A stretch of 47,465 nucleotides of DNA from JBEIDK01 sp040383485 (GCA_040383485.1 JBEIDK010000009.1:1-47465); one strand, 5' to 3'; shown: positions 9,697-18,627, counted from the stretch's first letter. Translations and numbers: made by a program. The notes: generated by a model not told the origin, from the letters alone.

Positions 9697-9830
9697 TAAT
9701 ATACTTTTCTATTTCCCATTTTCAATATTAAATTGACAACTATGTTGCAAAATTTGACCATTGAAATAATTTACAATGCGGAATTTATTTTTATTATTTA
9801 TATTTGGGTAATCAATTAAAATATACGAAC

Positions 9831-11405
9831 ATGAAAAAAATTTTACTATTAACTTTTTTGTTTCCATACTTTATTGCAAAAGCACAAACTTGCTTACCTG
9901 CAACAGCGCAAATGGATTTAGATGTCAACAATGTTAGAGCCAGAATACTTGGCGGTGGCGACATGTGGTGGGACCAAGGATTAGGAACCGCCAAATATGA
10001 GGTGCCTAAAGGATCAGGACATCATACTATGTTTGCAAGTAGCCTTTGGTTAGGTGGAATAGATGCTGGAGGACAAATACATCTTGCTGCTCAAACCTAT
10101 AGACAAACTGGCAATGATTTTTGGCCCGGCCCTTTAGATACTTCTGGGCAAACAACTTCTACTATTTGTAATCTTTATGATAGACATTGGAAAGTAACTA
10201 AAGCACAAATACAAAGTCATATTGCAAATCCTACATCACCATCCTTAGCAATTTCAACATGGCCAGCAAAGGGTAATAATGTTGGTGGTGGTATTATCAA
10301 TAGAGATATGGCGCCATTTGTTGATGTAAATAACAATGGAATTTATGACCCAACAAATGGAGACTATCCAAAAATAAATGGTGATCAGGCTATTTGGTGG
10401 GTTATCAATGATGTTGGAAACATTCATACCGAAAGTCAAGCAAGAGCTTTGGGTGTTGAAGTTCAAGTTATGGCCTATGCTTTTACAACAAATAATGTAT
10501 TAAACAATACTACTTTTTATAATTATAACATTACCAACAAAAGCGACACAATTTATAATAATTTTTACATTGGATATTGGACTGATAGCGATTTAGGTGA
10601 TGGATTTGATGATTATATTGGTTATGATTCTACTCGTAACGCAGCAATTTATTATAACGCTGATAATTCAGATACTGATTACGGTACAAATATTCCTATC
10701 GCAGCTATTGCTGGAATAAGCACTCCAGTTGAAAATGGAGTTCCTGTAAAAATGAAATATGGTGGATTTTATTCCAACAATGCAACCATTCAAGGCAATC
10801 CATCTAATGCAGCTCATTTCTATAATTACTTGACTGGTAAATGGAAAGATGGAACTAATTGGGCTTCTAAATATGCATATACGGGTTCTCCTTGCAACTC
10901 TTCTGAAGTTAGTATGGTTTATCCTACATTACAAACTCCTGCCGACTTAAGAACCATACAATCATTTGGGCCAATGACATTGCAACCAAACCAATGTAAA
11001 AACATTACAACTGCAGTTATAACTACCTTTAATTCTACTTATCCAAATCCTTGTTTCAACAATATACGGGCTTCAATTGATTCAGTTAAAATACTACATA
11101 ATTCGCTTGCTACTTCAGCATTAAGTTGTCAAAACCTTACTTCAATCAATGAATTAAATAATAATGAAAACGACTTTTTGATTTACCCAAACCCTACGTC
11201 TAATATTGTATTCATAAGTACTAAACTTAGTTCAGTTACTAGTTATAGTATCATTAAAATTGATGGTTCGATAATTACTTCTGGAAAAATAAATTCGGAA
11301 CTTTCAGCCATTGATACTGAGCATTTTTCGAATGGAATTTATTTTGTGCAATTAAAAGATAATTCCGGTGTTATATTCGCAACCAAGAAATTGATTAAGA
11401 ATTAA
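9831..11405 (+). CDS. T9SS type A sorting domain protein, secreted, function unknown
   Basis: The protein is predicted to be exported by Sec and then by the type IX system to the cell surface or medium. I chose ATG 9831 because the signal peptide MKKILLLTFLFPYFIAKAQ starts there; an in-frame TTG 27 bp upstream would only add a polar extension. This gives 524 residues. The middle contains Asp/Asn-rich, calcium-loop-like stretches such as DVNNNGIYD and DSDLGDGFDDYIG, but no enzyme domain I recognise. The C-terminal 75 residues are a type A sorting domain: FLIYPNPTSNIVFIS, then NGIYFVQL and a basic end. The gene is followed after only 4 bp by yqeY, which may simply be co-transcribed. Confidence 0.85.
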   Translation: MKKILLLTFLFPYFIAKAQTCLPATAQMDLDVNNVRARILGGGDMWWDQGLGTAKYEVPKGSGHHTMFASSLWLGGIDAGGQIHLAAQTYRQTGNDFWPGPLDTSGQTTSTICNLYDRHWKVTKAQIQSHIANPTSPSLAISTWPAKGNNVGGGIINRDMAPFVDVNNNGIYDPTNGDYPKINGDQAIWWVINDVGNIHTESQARALGVEVQVMAYAFTTNNVLNNTTFYNYNITNKSDTIYNNFYIGYWTDSDLGDGFDDYIGYDSTRNAAIYYNADNSDTDYGTNIPIAAIAGISTPVENGVPVKMKYGGFYSNNATIQGNPSNAAHFYNYLTGKWKDGTNWASKYAYTGSPCNSSEVSMVYPTLQTPADLRTIQSFGPMTLQPNQCKNITTAVITTFNSTYPNPCFNNIRASIDSVKILHNSLATSALSCQNLTSINELNNNENDFLIYPNPTSNIVFISTKLSSVTSYSIIKIDGSIITSGKINSELSAIDTEHFSNGIYFVQLKDNSGVIFATKKLIKN

Positions 11406-11409
11406 TAAA

Positions 11410-11853
11410 ATGACTTTAGAAGAAAAAATTAATGCAGATATTAAAACTGCAATGTTAGCTAAGGAAGCAGCGAAATTGGAAGCATTACGTGCTATAAAAT
11501 CTGCTGTTCTATTAATGAAAACATCTGGTGGTGAAATAACAAGCGATGCTGAAAACAAAGCATTACAAAAAATGGTGAAGCAGCGTAAGGAAACCGCAGA
11601 GCTTTACATTACACAAGGTCGACAAGATTTAGCCGATGTGGAATTAGCACAAGCAGCTACCATTGAAAATTATTTGCCAAAGCAAATGAGTATCGAAGAA
11701 ATTGAAGCAAGCATTAAAAAGCTAATTTCAGATTTGGGCGTTACTAATCCTGCCGAAATGGGAAAAGTAATAGGTGCAGCAAACAAACAATTAGCCGGTT
11801 TAGCAGAAGGCAAAGTGATTGCTGAAACCGTTAAGCGATTATTGACCAATTAG
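11410..11853 (+). CDS. GatB/YqeY domain-containing protein
   Basis: This is a stand-alone YqeY-type protein, 147 residues, the usual length. It begins with the family pattern LEEKINADIKTAMLAKE, followed by LEALRAIKSAVL. The second helical lobe contains KQRKETAELY, and the C-terminal half has NYLPKQMSIEEIEA and MGKVIGAANKQLAG. The fold is shared with the tail domain of the GatB amidotransferase subunit and is thought to bind tRNA-like substrates, but the role of free YqeY proteins is not settled. It follows the T9SS cargo gene by 4 bp and ends in a strong hairpin terminator at 11873-11908. Confidence 0.9.
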   Translation: MTLEEKINADIKTAMLAKEAAKLEALRAIKSAVLLMKTSGGEITSDAENKALQKMVKQRKETAELYITQGRQDLADVELAQAATIENYLPKQMSIEEIEASIKKLISDLGVTNPAEMGKVIGAANKQLAGLAEGKVIAETVKRLLTN

Positions 11854-11872
11854 GTTTTAATAATAATTTTAC

Positions 11873-11908
11873 AAAGCCGAATGAAGCTACATTGCCTCAT
11901 TCGGCTTT
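11873..11908 (+). terminator. Rho-independent terminator after yqeY (copy 1 of a duplicated hairpin)
   Basis: AAAGCCGAATGA at 11873-11884 pairs perfectly with TCATTCGGCTTT at 11897-11908, leaving a 12-base loop, and is followed by TGTTTT. It lies 20 bp after the yqeY stop. The same 36 bases recur without change at 12449-12484. Confidence 0.85.
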
Positions 11909-11916
11909 TGTTTTAA

Positions 11917-12080
11917 CCCAGATTACGCGTTAGAGGTTCGTAGTGAAATGCCAAAGCCCAATAAAATATGAACTTTTACGAATAAATCATATTGATTATA
12001 TGATGCATGAGTAAAAGTTGTTTACTTCAAATTTTGAAGGGGTTTTGCGTTGTAATAGAATTTCTAATGCGTATTCTGGG
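11917..12080 (+). mobile_element. MITE-like element, copy A (164 bp, complete)
   Basis: The element begins CCCAGATTACGCGTTAGAGG and ends TCTAATGCGTATTCTGGG. The ends are inverted repeats with only two mismatches in the outer 18 bases. TTTAA directly flanks both sides (11912-11916 and 12081-12085). The interior is also self-complementary: AACTTTTAC (11971) with GTAAAAGTT (12011), and ATCATAT (11986) with ATATGAT (11998), so the whole unit can fold into a long hairpin. There is no room for a transposase. Similar copies lie at 29407-29555 (minus) and 40851-41014 (plus). A transposase encoded elsewhere in the genome would be needed for movement; this is inference. Confidence 0.85.
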
Positions 12081-12251
12081 TTTAATATCAAATTTTAGCT
12101 TGTCATTCCAAAATATCAAGAATGTCAAAATTAAATGTTGCATACTTATTTTTAAAAAATTAGACAGTTAGTAAACTTGAATTTTTTATGTTTTCCTGCA
12201 TCTTGTTTCGAAGCTGTAAGGGCCTCAGCCTTTCTGGTTTTTCAATACAAC

Positions 12252-12397
12252 GAAATTGCGTTAAGCCATGAAGGAGTTCCGAGGAACGAGGAAATCACCT
12301 TTATGGTAGCAATTTCTTTGATTTGAAAAATTGCGACGTAGGAGCAAAAGAAAGGGTGAAGCCTTGATTTTTGTTACTTTTCATAAAGGAAAAGTAA
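12252..12397. other. Structured non-coding segment between MITE A and lepA
   Basis: This part of the yqeY-lepA gap has no gene but several nested inverted repeats. GAAATTGC (12252-12259) pairs with GCAATTTC (12309-12316). Inside, GCCATGAAGG pairs with CCTTTATGGT (two G-U pairs), and GTTCC-GA-GGAAC forms a tight hairpin. GCAATTTC can alternatively pair with GAAAAATTGC downstream. A separate perfect 9-bp stem, TTACTTTTC/GAAAAGTAA, lies at 12374-12397. It could be a structured RNA or another small repeat element. I cannot name a family. Confidence 0.5.
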
Positions 12398-12448
12398 GAT
12401 TAATTGCATTAGTACTTTTTGAGGGACAACTAAATACATTAACTTATA

Positions 12449-12508
12449 AAAGCCGAATGAAGCTACATTGCCTCATTCGGCTTTTGTTTTAATATCAAAT
12501 TTTTAGCT
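12449..12508 (+). repeat. Second copy of the yqeY terminator segment, carrying an uninterrupted MITE target site
   Basis: Bases 12449-12484 repeat the 11873-11908 hairpin exactly. The copy continues through GTTTTAATATCAAATTTTTAGCT. In copy 1 the matching flank is split: it reads GTTTTAA before the MITE and TTTAATATCAAATTTTAGCT after it (12081-12100). The unit is about 60 bp once the MITE is removed. No gene reads into this second hairpin, so it is more likely a duplication than a needed terminator. It lies 36 bp before the lepA start. Confidence 0.8.
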
Positions 12509-12543
12509 ACATTCGCATCCCTTTTTTAAAGGATTGAATATAC

Positions 12544-14331
12544 ATGGAACACATTCGTAATTTTTGCATCATTGCACATATCGACCACGGTAAAAGCACC
12601 TTGGCTGATAGACTTCTTGAATATACTAACACTGTTAGCAAGCGTGAACAACAAGCGCAAGTGCTTGATGATATGGACTTAGAGCGTGAGCGTGGTATCA
12701 CCATTAAAAGTCATGCCATACAAATGGACTATACATTAAATGGAAAGAAATATATTTTAAATCTCATTGATACTCCTGGTCACGTTGATTTTTCATACGA
12801 AGTTTCCCGTTCTATTGCTGCATGCGAAGGAGCCTTGCTTGTTGTTGATGCAGCACAAGGCATTCAAGCACAAACCATCAGTAATTTATATTTAGCATTA
12901 GGTAATGATTTAACCATTATTCCAATTCTAAATAAGATTGATTTGCCAAGTGCAAACCCCGAGGAAGTAAAAGACCAAATAGTTGAATTATTAGGATGCA
13001 AGCGTGAAGAAATTTTGGCTGCCAGTGGCAAAACAGGAGCAGGTGTCCATGATTTATTAGAACAAATTGTAGAGAGAATTCCATCACCAAAAGGCGATAA
13101 AAACGCACCTTTACAAGCATTGATATTCGATAGTGTTTTCAATTCTTTTAGAGGAATTATTGCCTACTTTAAAGTAGTAAATGGTGAAATAAAAAAAGGT
13201 AGCAAAGTAAAATTTGTTGCTACCGAAAAAGAATACATTGCCGATGAAATTGGCATTTTAAAATTAAAACAAGAGCCTCGTGATGTAGTATCGGTTGGCG
13301 ATGTTGGCTATATCATTTCAGGTATTAAAGCTGCACGCGAGGTAAAAGTGGGTGATACTATTACAACATTAGAAAACCCTTGTGCGCAAGGTATTCAAGG
13401 TTTTGAAGATGTAAAGCCAATGGTGTTTGCAGGTATTTACCCAGTTGATACCGAAGAGTATGAGGAGTTACGTTATTCAATGGAAAAATTGCAATTGAAT
13501 GATGCCTCGCTTACTTGGGAGCCAGAAGCTTCGGCAGCATTAGGTTTTGGATTCCGTTGCGGTTTCTTAGGAATGTTGCACATGGAAATTATTCAAGAAC
13601 GTTTAGAGCGTGAGTTTAACATGACTGTTATAACCACTGTGCCTAACGTGAGCTATTATGCCTATACCACTAAGGGTGAAAAATTGGTAGTCAACAATCC
13701 AAGCGATTTACCAGAGGTTTCTCGCATCGATTATGTAGAAGAACCTTTTATCAAAGCGCAAATCATAACTAAGTCCGACTTTGTAGGTAGCATTATGACA
13801 TTGTGTATCACTAAAAGAGGAATACTTAAAAACCAAATATACCTGACACAAGACCGTGTTGAACTGAATTTTGAATTGCCTTTGGGTGAGGTGGTTTTTG
13901 ATTTTTATGACAAACTAAAAACCATTTCAAAAGGTTATGCATCATTCGATTATTCTCCATTAGAATACCGTGAAAGCTCATTGGTAAAATTAGATATACT
14001 CTTGAATGGTGAACAAGTAGATGCTTTATCGGCATTGATACATCGCGACAATGCACATAATTTTGGTAAGAAGATTTGTGAGAAGTTAAAGGAATTAATT
14101 CCTCGCCAGCAATTTGAAATACCCATACAAGCAGCAATTGGCGCAAAAATTATTGCCCGCGAAACCATTCGTGCCTTGCGTAAAGATGTGACAGCAAAAT
14201 GTTATGGTGGCGATATTTCACGTAAGCGCAAATTACTTGAAAAGCAAAAAGAAGGTAAAAAACGTATGCGTAGCGTTGGCAGTGTAGATATTCCGCAAAG
14301 TGCATTTATGGCGGTTCTTAAGTTAGATTAA
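12544..14331 (+). CDS. lepA: Elongation factor 4 (LepA), ribosome-associated GTPase
   Basis: LepA is a translational GTPase that acts on ribosomes during initiation/elongation. The 595 residues show the P-loop AHIDHGKSTLADR at 11-23, a switch I segment ERERGITIKSHAI, and DTPGHVDFSYEVSRS. NKIDLPSANPE marks guanine specificity. LepA-specific features are GFRCGFLGMLHMEIIQERLE in the middle and the C-terminal domain ending KEGKKRMRSVGSVDIPQSAF, so it is not EF-G. Length is as expected for the family. The ATG at 12544 gives the standard MEHIRNF start. A shared, bidirectional hairpin at 14349-14388 separates it from the convergent propeller gene. Confidence 0.96.
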   Translation: MEHIRNFCIIAHIDHGKSTLADRLLEYTNTVSKREQQAQVLDDMDLERERGITIKSHAIQMDYTLNGKKYILNLIDTPGHVDFSYEVSRSIAACEGALLVVDAAQGIQAQTISNLYLALGNDLTIIPILNKIDLPSANPEEVKDQIVELLGCKREEILAASGKTGAGVHDLLEQIVERIPSPKGDKNAPLQALIFDSVFNSFRGIIAYFKVVNGEIKKGSKVKFVATEKEYIADEIGILKLKQEPRDVVSVGDVGYIISGIKAAREVKVGDTITTLENPCAQGIQGFEDVKPMVFAGIYPVDTEEYEELRYSMEKLQLNDASLTWEPEASAALGFGFRCGFLGMLHMEIIQERLEREFNMTVITTVPNVSYYAYTTKGEKLVVNNPSDLPEVSRIDYVEEPFIKAQIITKSDFVGSIMTLCITKRGILKNQIYLTQDRVELNFELPLGEVVFDFYDKLKTISKGYASFDYSPLEYRESSLVKLDILLNGEQVDALSALIHRDNAHNFGKKICEKLKELIPRQQFEIPIQAAIGAKIIARETIRALRKDVTAKCYGGDISRKRKLLEKQKEGKKRMRSVGSVDIPQSAFMAVLKLD

Positions 14332-14348
14332 TTACAAATATTAAACAT

Positions 14349-14388
14349 AAAAAAAGCGGCTGTGTCAATTGATGCAGCCGCTTTTTTT
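14349..14388. terminator. Bidirectional terminator between lepA and the SBBP gene
   Basis: AAAAAAAGCGGCTG (14349-14362) pairs with CAGCCGCTTTTTTT (14375-14388) around a 12-base loop. With A- and T-tracts on both sides, it can terminate both converging transcripts: it lies 17 bp past the lepA stop and 10 bp past the stop of the minus-strand gene. Confidence 0.9.
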
Positions 14389-14398
14389 AATGAAGGAT

Positions 14399-16087
14399 TT
14401 ACTCCTTTACCACTTTACTTACTTCCGTTCTGCCATTTGAATCGGTAACTTTTATAAAGTAAATTCCGCTATTCAAGTGCAAAGTAGAAAGTTCAAAATT
14501 AAAAGTGCCATTGATTTTAAGGTCACTTTTATTGATTTGTGGTTGCATTTCATTACCAACCAAATCATACATCTGTATACTAGAATAGTTTGAATTACAA
14601 TTGATGTATAGCTTATCTTTTGAGGGGTTGGGATAAATAGTGACATAATTGTTACCTAAATTATTTTCTTCAATGCCAACGGTAATTGCAGCTAACTTTG
14701 CAAGAAACATATCAGCGTTTGAACCCGTAATGTCTGCATTTGCCAATGTAACATTGCCAAATGTTAAACTAGGACTTAAAAACGAACCAGTTATATATAT
14801 ACTTCCATTAGATGAAATTGAACAACCTAAAACATTGTCTTGACCAATCCCTCCTGTGCTTTTGGTCCAAAGTAAGTTGCCAATACTATCGAATTCAGTA
14901 ATTAAAATATCTGTAGTACTAGAGTTTGTATTATTTACAATATTTGAACCAAGGGAAATTGAAGGACTAGAAAATGCACTTGCAATAATAATATTTCCAT
15001 TAACATCAGTTGTGCAACTTCTACCTGCATCATTTCCAATACCTCCAATACTTTTTGTCCATAATGGATTACCTGATTGACTATATTTAGTAATAAAAAT
15101 ATCATTATCTGTAATAGAAAAATTTGTCAAAACCAATGCACCAAAACTTATGCTTATTGCATTGAATGAACCGGTAATTATAATATTCCCATTTACATCA
15201 ATTGTACAGCCATTTATAAATTCACTTCCAACACTCGTTGCGGTTTTTACCCAAAGAAAATTGCCTAAAGGGTCATATTTTGCAATGAAAATATCATTGG
15301 CACCAGTATTGCTTGTGTTTGTCAAACTTTGATTTCCAAAATTTATTGTTTGTCCATAGTAATTACCGGTTATAATTACATTACCACTATTATCAATTGC
15401 ACATTTTGTCGAGCCGTCTGTACCTATTCCTCCAGCCTTTTTTGCCCATATAATATTACCGTTCGAATCGTATTTTGCTAAAAAAGCATCAGTAATTCCT
15501 GAGTTATTAAATGTAAATCCAGAAATACTCAGTGATGGACTGTCAAAGTAACCAGTAATCCAGAAATTTCCTAATGAATCCGATTTACAATCAAGACTAT
15601 AATCATTGCCAGAATCTCCTTCATTTAATGCCCAAATTAAATTCCCTGATGGGTCATACTTTATAATGAAGATATCGATTAACCCAGAGGTTACTAAACT
15701 TGTAGTTTCAACCATAAAATCTGGACTATCAAAATAACCTGTAATTATAATGTTCCCATATGAGTCTGTTGTGCATGATTTAGCATAATCATAATCTGTT
15801 CCACCTCCGCTTTTTGCCCAAATAACATTACCATTTGAATCGAATTTAGCTAAAAAATAATCCCAATTACCCGGATTAGGATTTGTTAATGTCGTAGATC
15901 CTAATAATATACTTGAACTTCTAAAGCCGCCTGCTACAATGACATTACCATTTAAATCAATAGTACAATTCCACGAAACATCACTTCCTGTGCCCCCAGC
16001 ACTCCTCGCCCAAGCCCAATTTGGTACCTGCCCAAAAACATTTGCACTTACAATAATTGCAATAAAAAAAGTATAGAGTTTTTGCAT
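14399..16087 (-). CDS. SBBP-repeat beta-propeller protein with T9SS type A sorting domain
   Basis: The 562 residues start with a signal peptide (MQKLYTFFIAIIVSANVFG) and end with a type A T9SS sorting domain (YPNPSKDKLYINC, then NSGIYFIKV). Between them are seven imperfect SBBP repeats of about 55-62 residues. Each contains a WAK/WTK strand, a GG-GxD turn, a Cys followed by D.NGN, and IIITGxF. The seven starts are WAWARSAGG, WAKSGGG, WALNEGD, WAKKAGG, WVKTATS, WTKSIGG and WTKSTGG. Seven blades suggest a closed seven-bladed propeller. The protein is probably surface-attached or released; no catalytic residues are evident. It converges on lepA across a shared terminator. Confidence 0.87.
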   Translation of the reverse strand: MQKLYTFFIAIIVSANVFGQVPNWAWARSAGGTGSDVSWNCTIDLNGNVIVAGGFRSSSILLGSTTLTNPNPGNWDYFLAKFDSNGNVIWAKSGGGTDYDYAKSCTTDSYGNIIITGYFDSPDFMVETTSLVTSGLIDIFIIKYDPSGNLIWALNEGDSGNDYSLDCKSDSLGNFWITGYFDSPSLSISGFTFNNSGITDAFLAKYDSNGNIIWAKKAGGIGTDGSTKCAIDNSGNVIITGNYYGQTINFGNQSLTNTSNTGANDIFIAKYDPLGNFLWVKTATSVGSEFINGCTIDVNGNIIITGSFNAISISFGALVLTNFSITDNDIFITKYSQSGNPLWTKSIGGIGNDAGRSCTTDVNGNIIIASAFSSPSISLGSNIVNNTNSSTTDILITEFDSIGNLLWTKSTGGIGQDNVLGCSISSNGSIYITGSFLSPSLTFGNVTLANADITGSNADMFLAKLAAITVGIEENNLGNNYVTIYPNPSKDKLYINCNSNYSSIQMYDLVGNEMQPQINKSDLKINGTFNFELSTLHLNSGIYFIKVTDSNGRTEVSKVVKE

Positions 16088-16426
16088 GGCGGAGTTATTT
16101 TAATGATAACAAACTTAACAAAGGTTTGTAGTTTGGCAAATAGATTAGCAGACTTTATTTCTAGACAGGTGAATATAGAAAGTGTAACGAGGATGTATTT
16201 GGTTGCCCTAACTCCAACTTTGGCGTATTCATTACCGAGTGTTAGTTGCCGTAATCATCTAAAAAAGGTAATATTGATTTTATATTTAATCTTGGAGTTA
16301 CGACTACTTAACAGATAGTCTTATTTTTCAACAGACATCAAAAACTATTGAGCTATATATTTTGTTTAGTCATTACATTTTAAAATTAACAATATTCAAG
16401 CAATTACAACAAAGCGGGAAATTAAT
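16088..16426. other. Gap upstream of the photolyase cluster
   Basis: About 340 bp lie between the divergent starts of the SBBP gene and the photolyase cluster, so promoters for both should be here. One open frame (16082-16318, plus) would encode 78 residues, but its composition is unlike a protein and it shows no family features, so I do not call it. I see no clear hairpin and no convincing TAnnTTTG promoter element. Confidence 0.4.
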
Positions 16427-17917
16427 TTGGTTTGGTTTAAACGTGACTTGCGTTTTACTGACCATGAACCGCTTTATTATGCACAACAATCTAAGTTGCC
16501 ATTGTTACTGATTTATATTTTTGAACCTTCGGTAATGACCTACCACGACAGTGATATAAGGCATTGGCGTTTTGTTTACGAGTCGTTAATGGAGATGAAT
16601 GAGAAATTAAAAAGTTTGAATGCAGAAATATTCACTTTTCATAACGAAGCTCAAACTGTTTTTGAAACACTACTCAAGTCGTATTCTATAAATACCATTT
16701 TTTCATCCCAGGAAATTGGCAATGGCCTAACCTATGAGCGTGATAAGGCTATGAAAAAACTATTTCAAAAACACAATACCAACTGGAAGGAATATCAAAC
16801 GAATGGCATTGTTCGCAGGTTGAAATCCCGCAAGGATTGGGAAAAACTTTGGGAAGCAAAAATGACATCGCCGCCAACATTTGTTGACGAAAAAGATTGG
16901 AATATTATTCACTTAGATAATGAAATATGCAGCCAGTTGAATGGAGAAGATTTATCTATCGAAATTACAACTCGTAATAAAAACTTTCAGGAAGGTGGCG
17001 AACATTGGGCATGGCGCTACTTAGAAAACTTTATAAAAGAACGCCATGTCAATTACAGCAAGCATATCAGTAAACCCCAATTAAGCCGCACCGGATGCAG
17101 CCGCTTATCGCCTTATTTAGCTTATGGCAACATCAGTATGCGAATGGTTTATCAATACACACGGCAGCATTACAGTAATTCATCAAACAAAAGAGCTTTA
17201 TCAAATTTTATATCGCGGTTACATTGGCATTGCCATTTTATTCAAAAATTTGAGGACGAGTGTAGGTATGAATTTGAAAATATTAACCGTGCCTACAATA
17301 CATTAATAAAGCCTAAAAATGAAGCCTATATAACCGCTTGGCAAAACGGACAAACAGGCGTTCCTATTGTGGATGCATGCATGCGCTGTCTGGTGGCAAC
17401 GGGTTACATTAATTTTAGAATGCGAGCTATGGTAGTATCATTTTTTGTGTTTAACCTTTGGCAAGATTGGCGCGATTTGCATTTTTTAGCACGCCAATTT
17501 TTAGATTATGAACCGGGTATCCATTACCCGCAATTGCAAATGCAAAGTGGCACAACCGGAATCAATACCATTAGAATTTACAATCCTGTAAAAAATTCAG
17601 AAGACCATGATAAGGATGGCTTGTTTATAAAAAAATGGATTCCGGAACTTAGAAATATTCCGGCTAATTTAATTCACGAGCCACAGAAACTCAGTTTGAT
17701 AGAGCAACAATTATATCAATGTGAAATAGGAAAACATTATCCTGCACCTATTGTTAATGTTGATGAAACAAGAAAAATGGCAAGTGATATTGTGTGGAGT
17801 TTCAGAAAAAATGTAGCGGTAAAAGAAGAAGGAAAACGTATTTTGGCAAAACATGTAAACAATCCTAAATCGCATTTGACGAAAAAGAAAAAATCAAATC
17901 AAATCAGTTTATTATGA
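16427..17917 (+). CDS. Deoxyribodipyrimidine photolyase / cryptochrome family protein
   Basis: This FAD-dependent photolyase-like flavoprotein is predicted to repair UV pyrimidine dimers in light or act as a cryptochrome. The N-terminal antenna domain begins VWFKRDLRFTDHEPLYYAQQ. The C-terminal FAD domain contains RLHWHCHFIQKFEDE, GVPIVDACMRCLVATGYINF and RMRAMVVSFFVFNLWQDWR. The start is odd. The frame opens with TTG at 16427, yet the codons just upstream read TKREIN, which fits the family's usual N-terminus just before L-VWFKRDLR. There is no ATG or GTG between the in-frame stop at 16367 and 16427, so either TTG or a rare ATT start is used, or the start was lost by mutation. It is first in a packed cluster; its stop overlaps the next start (ATGA). 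Confidence 0.85.
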   Translation: MVWFKRDLRFTDHEPLYYAQQSKLPLLLIYIFEPSVMTYHDSDIRHWRFVYESLMEMNEKLKSLNAEIFTFHNEAQTVFETLLKSYSINTIFSSQEIGNGLTYERDKAMKKLFQKHNTNWKEYQTNGIVRRLKSRKDWEKLWEAKMTSPPTFVDEKDWNIIHLDNEICSQLNGEDLSIEITTRNKNFQEGGEHWAWRYLENFIKERHVNYSKHISKPQLSRTGCSRLSPYLAYGNISMRMVYQYTRQHYSNSSNKRALSNFISRLHWHCHFIQKFEDECRYEFENINRAYNTLIKPKNEAYITAWQNGQTGVPIVDACMRCLVATGYINFRMRAMVVSFFVFNLWQDWRDLHFLARQFLDYEPGIHYPQLQMQSGTTGINTIRIYNPVKNSEDHDKDGLFIKKWIPELRNIPANLIHEPQKLSLIEQQLYQCEIGKHYPAPIVNVDETRKMASDIVWSFRKNVAVKEEGKRILAKHVNNPKSHLTKKKKSNQISLL

Positions 17918-18627
17918 AAACTTTTTTAACAGCTCAGTGGCAAAATTTAATAATGGCTAATTATGAAATTGACCCTTCTATTTTATTGCCCTATTTGCCA
18001 AAAAATGTTGAGCTAGATTACTACCAAGGAAAAACGTATGTGAGTTTGGTAGGTTTTTTATTCAAGGATAGTTCCATTTTTAACATCCCAATTCCTTCCA
18101 TGGGAACTTTTGAAGAAGTGAATCTTCGGTTTTATGTCGTTAGAAAAGTGGGGAATGAATTAAGGCGTGGTGTAGTTTTTATTAATGAAACGGTACCCAA
18201 TAAAATAGTGGCATGGGTTGCCAACAAACTTTACAACGAACATTACATCGCTATACCTACTAAGCACAATTGGACCATTTTAAATGATAAAAAGGAAATT
18301 GAATATCAATGGAAAGTTAAATCTAAATGGAACAGCATTAGCGTGGTTGCTTCTGCTACCAAACATAAAATGGAAGGAGGCAGTGCGGAAGAATTTATTT
18401 TTGAGCACTACTTCGGTTATACAAAAGTAAATAGTGAACATAGTATTGAATATAAAATAAACCATCCCAGTTGGGAGATTAACGAAATTCATGATTACCA
18501 AATAGATTGTAATTTTGAAGCTTTTTATGGTAAAGATTTCGATGTATTAAACAGCACCAAGCCACATTCAATTATGCTGGCAGAGGGCTCAGATATTAGT
18601 GTGGATTGGAAACGAATTAGTTTTTAA
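17914..18627 (+). CDS. DUF2071 (YqjF-like) family protein
   Basis: The 237 residues match the DUF2071 family: an early MKTFLTAQWQNLIMANYEID, then LLPYLPKNVELD, SLVGFLF and a VNLRFYVV strand. This is a soluble protein with no signal peptide, whose biochemical role is not known. Genes of this family often sit beside photolyase or cryptochrome genes, and here its ATG overlaps the preceding photolyase stop by 4 bp, suggesting translational coupling. DUF2256 follows after 10 bp. A link to light-dependent repair rests only on this context. Confidence 0.8.
   Translation: MKTFLTAQWQNLIMANYEIDPSILLPYLPKNVELDYYQGKTYVSLVGFLFKDSSIFNIPIPSMGTFEEVNLRFYVVRKVGNELRRGVVFINETVPNKIVAWVANKLYNEHYIAIPTKHNWTILNDKKEIEYQWKVKSKWNSISVVASATKHKMEGGSAEEFIFEHYFGYTKVNSEHSIEYKINHPSWEINEIHDYQIDCNFEAFYGKDFDVLNSTKPHSIMLAEGSDISVDWKRISF

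Noticed and set aside
9804..9830. N-terminal extension of the T9SS cargo protein from TTG
   Set aside because: It precedes a complete signal peptide that begins at ATG 9831.
11917..12080. Riboswitch or regulatory RNA for lepA
   Set aside because: The same sequence occurs at two unrelated loci in both orientations with target duplications, which fits a mobile element better.
14649..15332. Series of plus-strand frames across the SBBP gene
   Set aside because: They arise from the regular repeats of the real minus-strand gene and lack any signal of their own.
16082..16318. 78-codon plus-strand frame upstream of the photolyase cluster
   Set aside because: It overlaps the start of the SBBP gene, has no recognisable domain and looks like chance.
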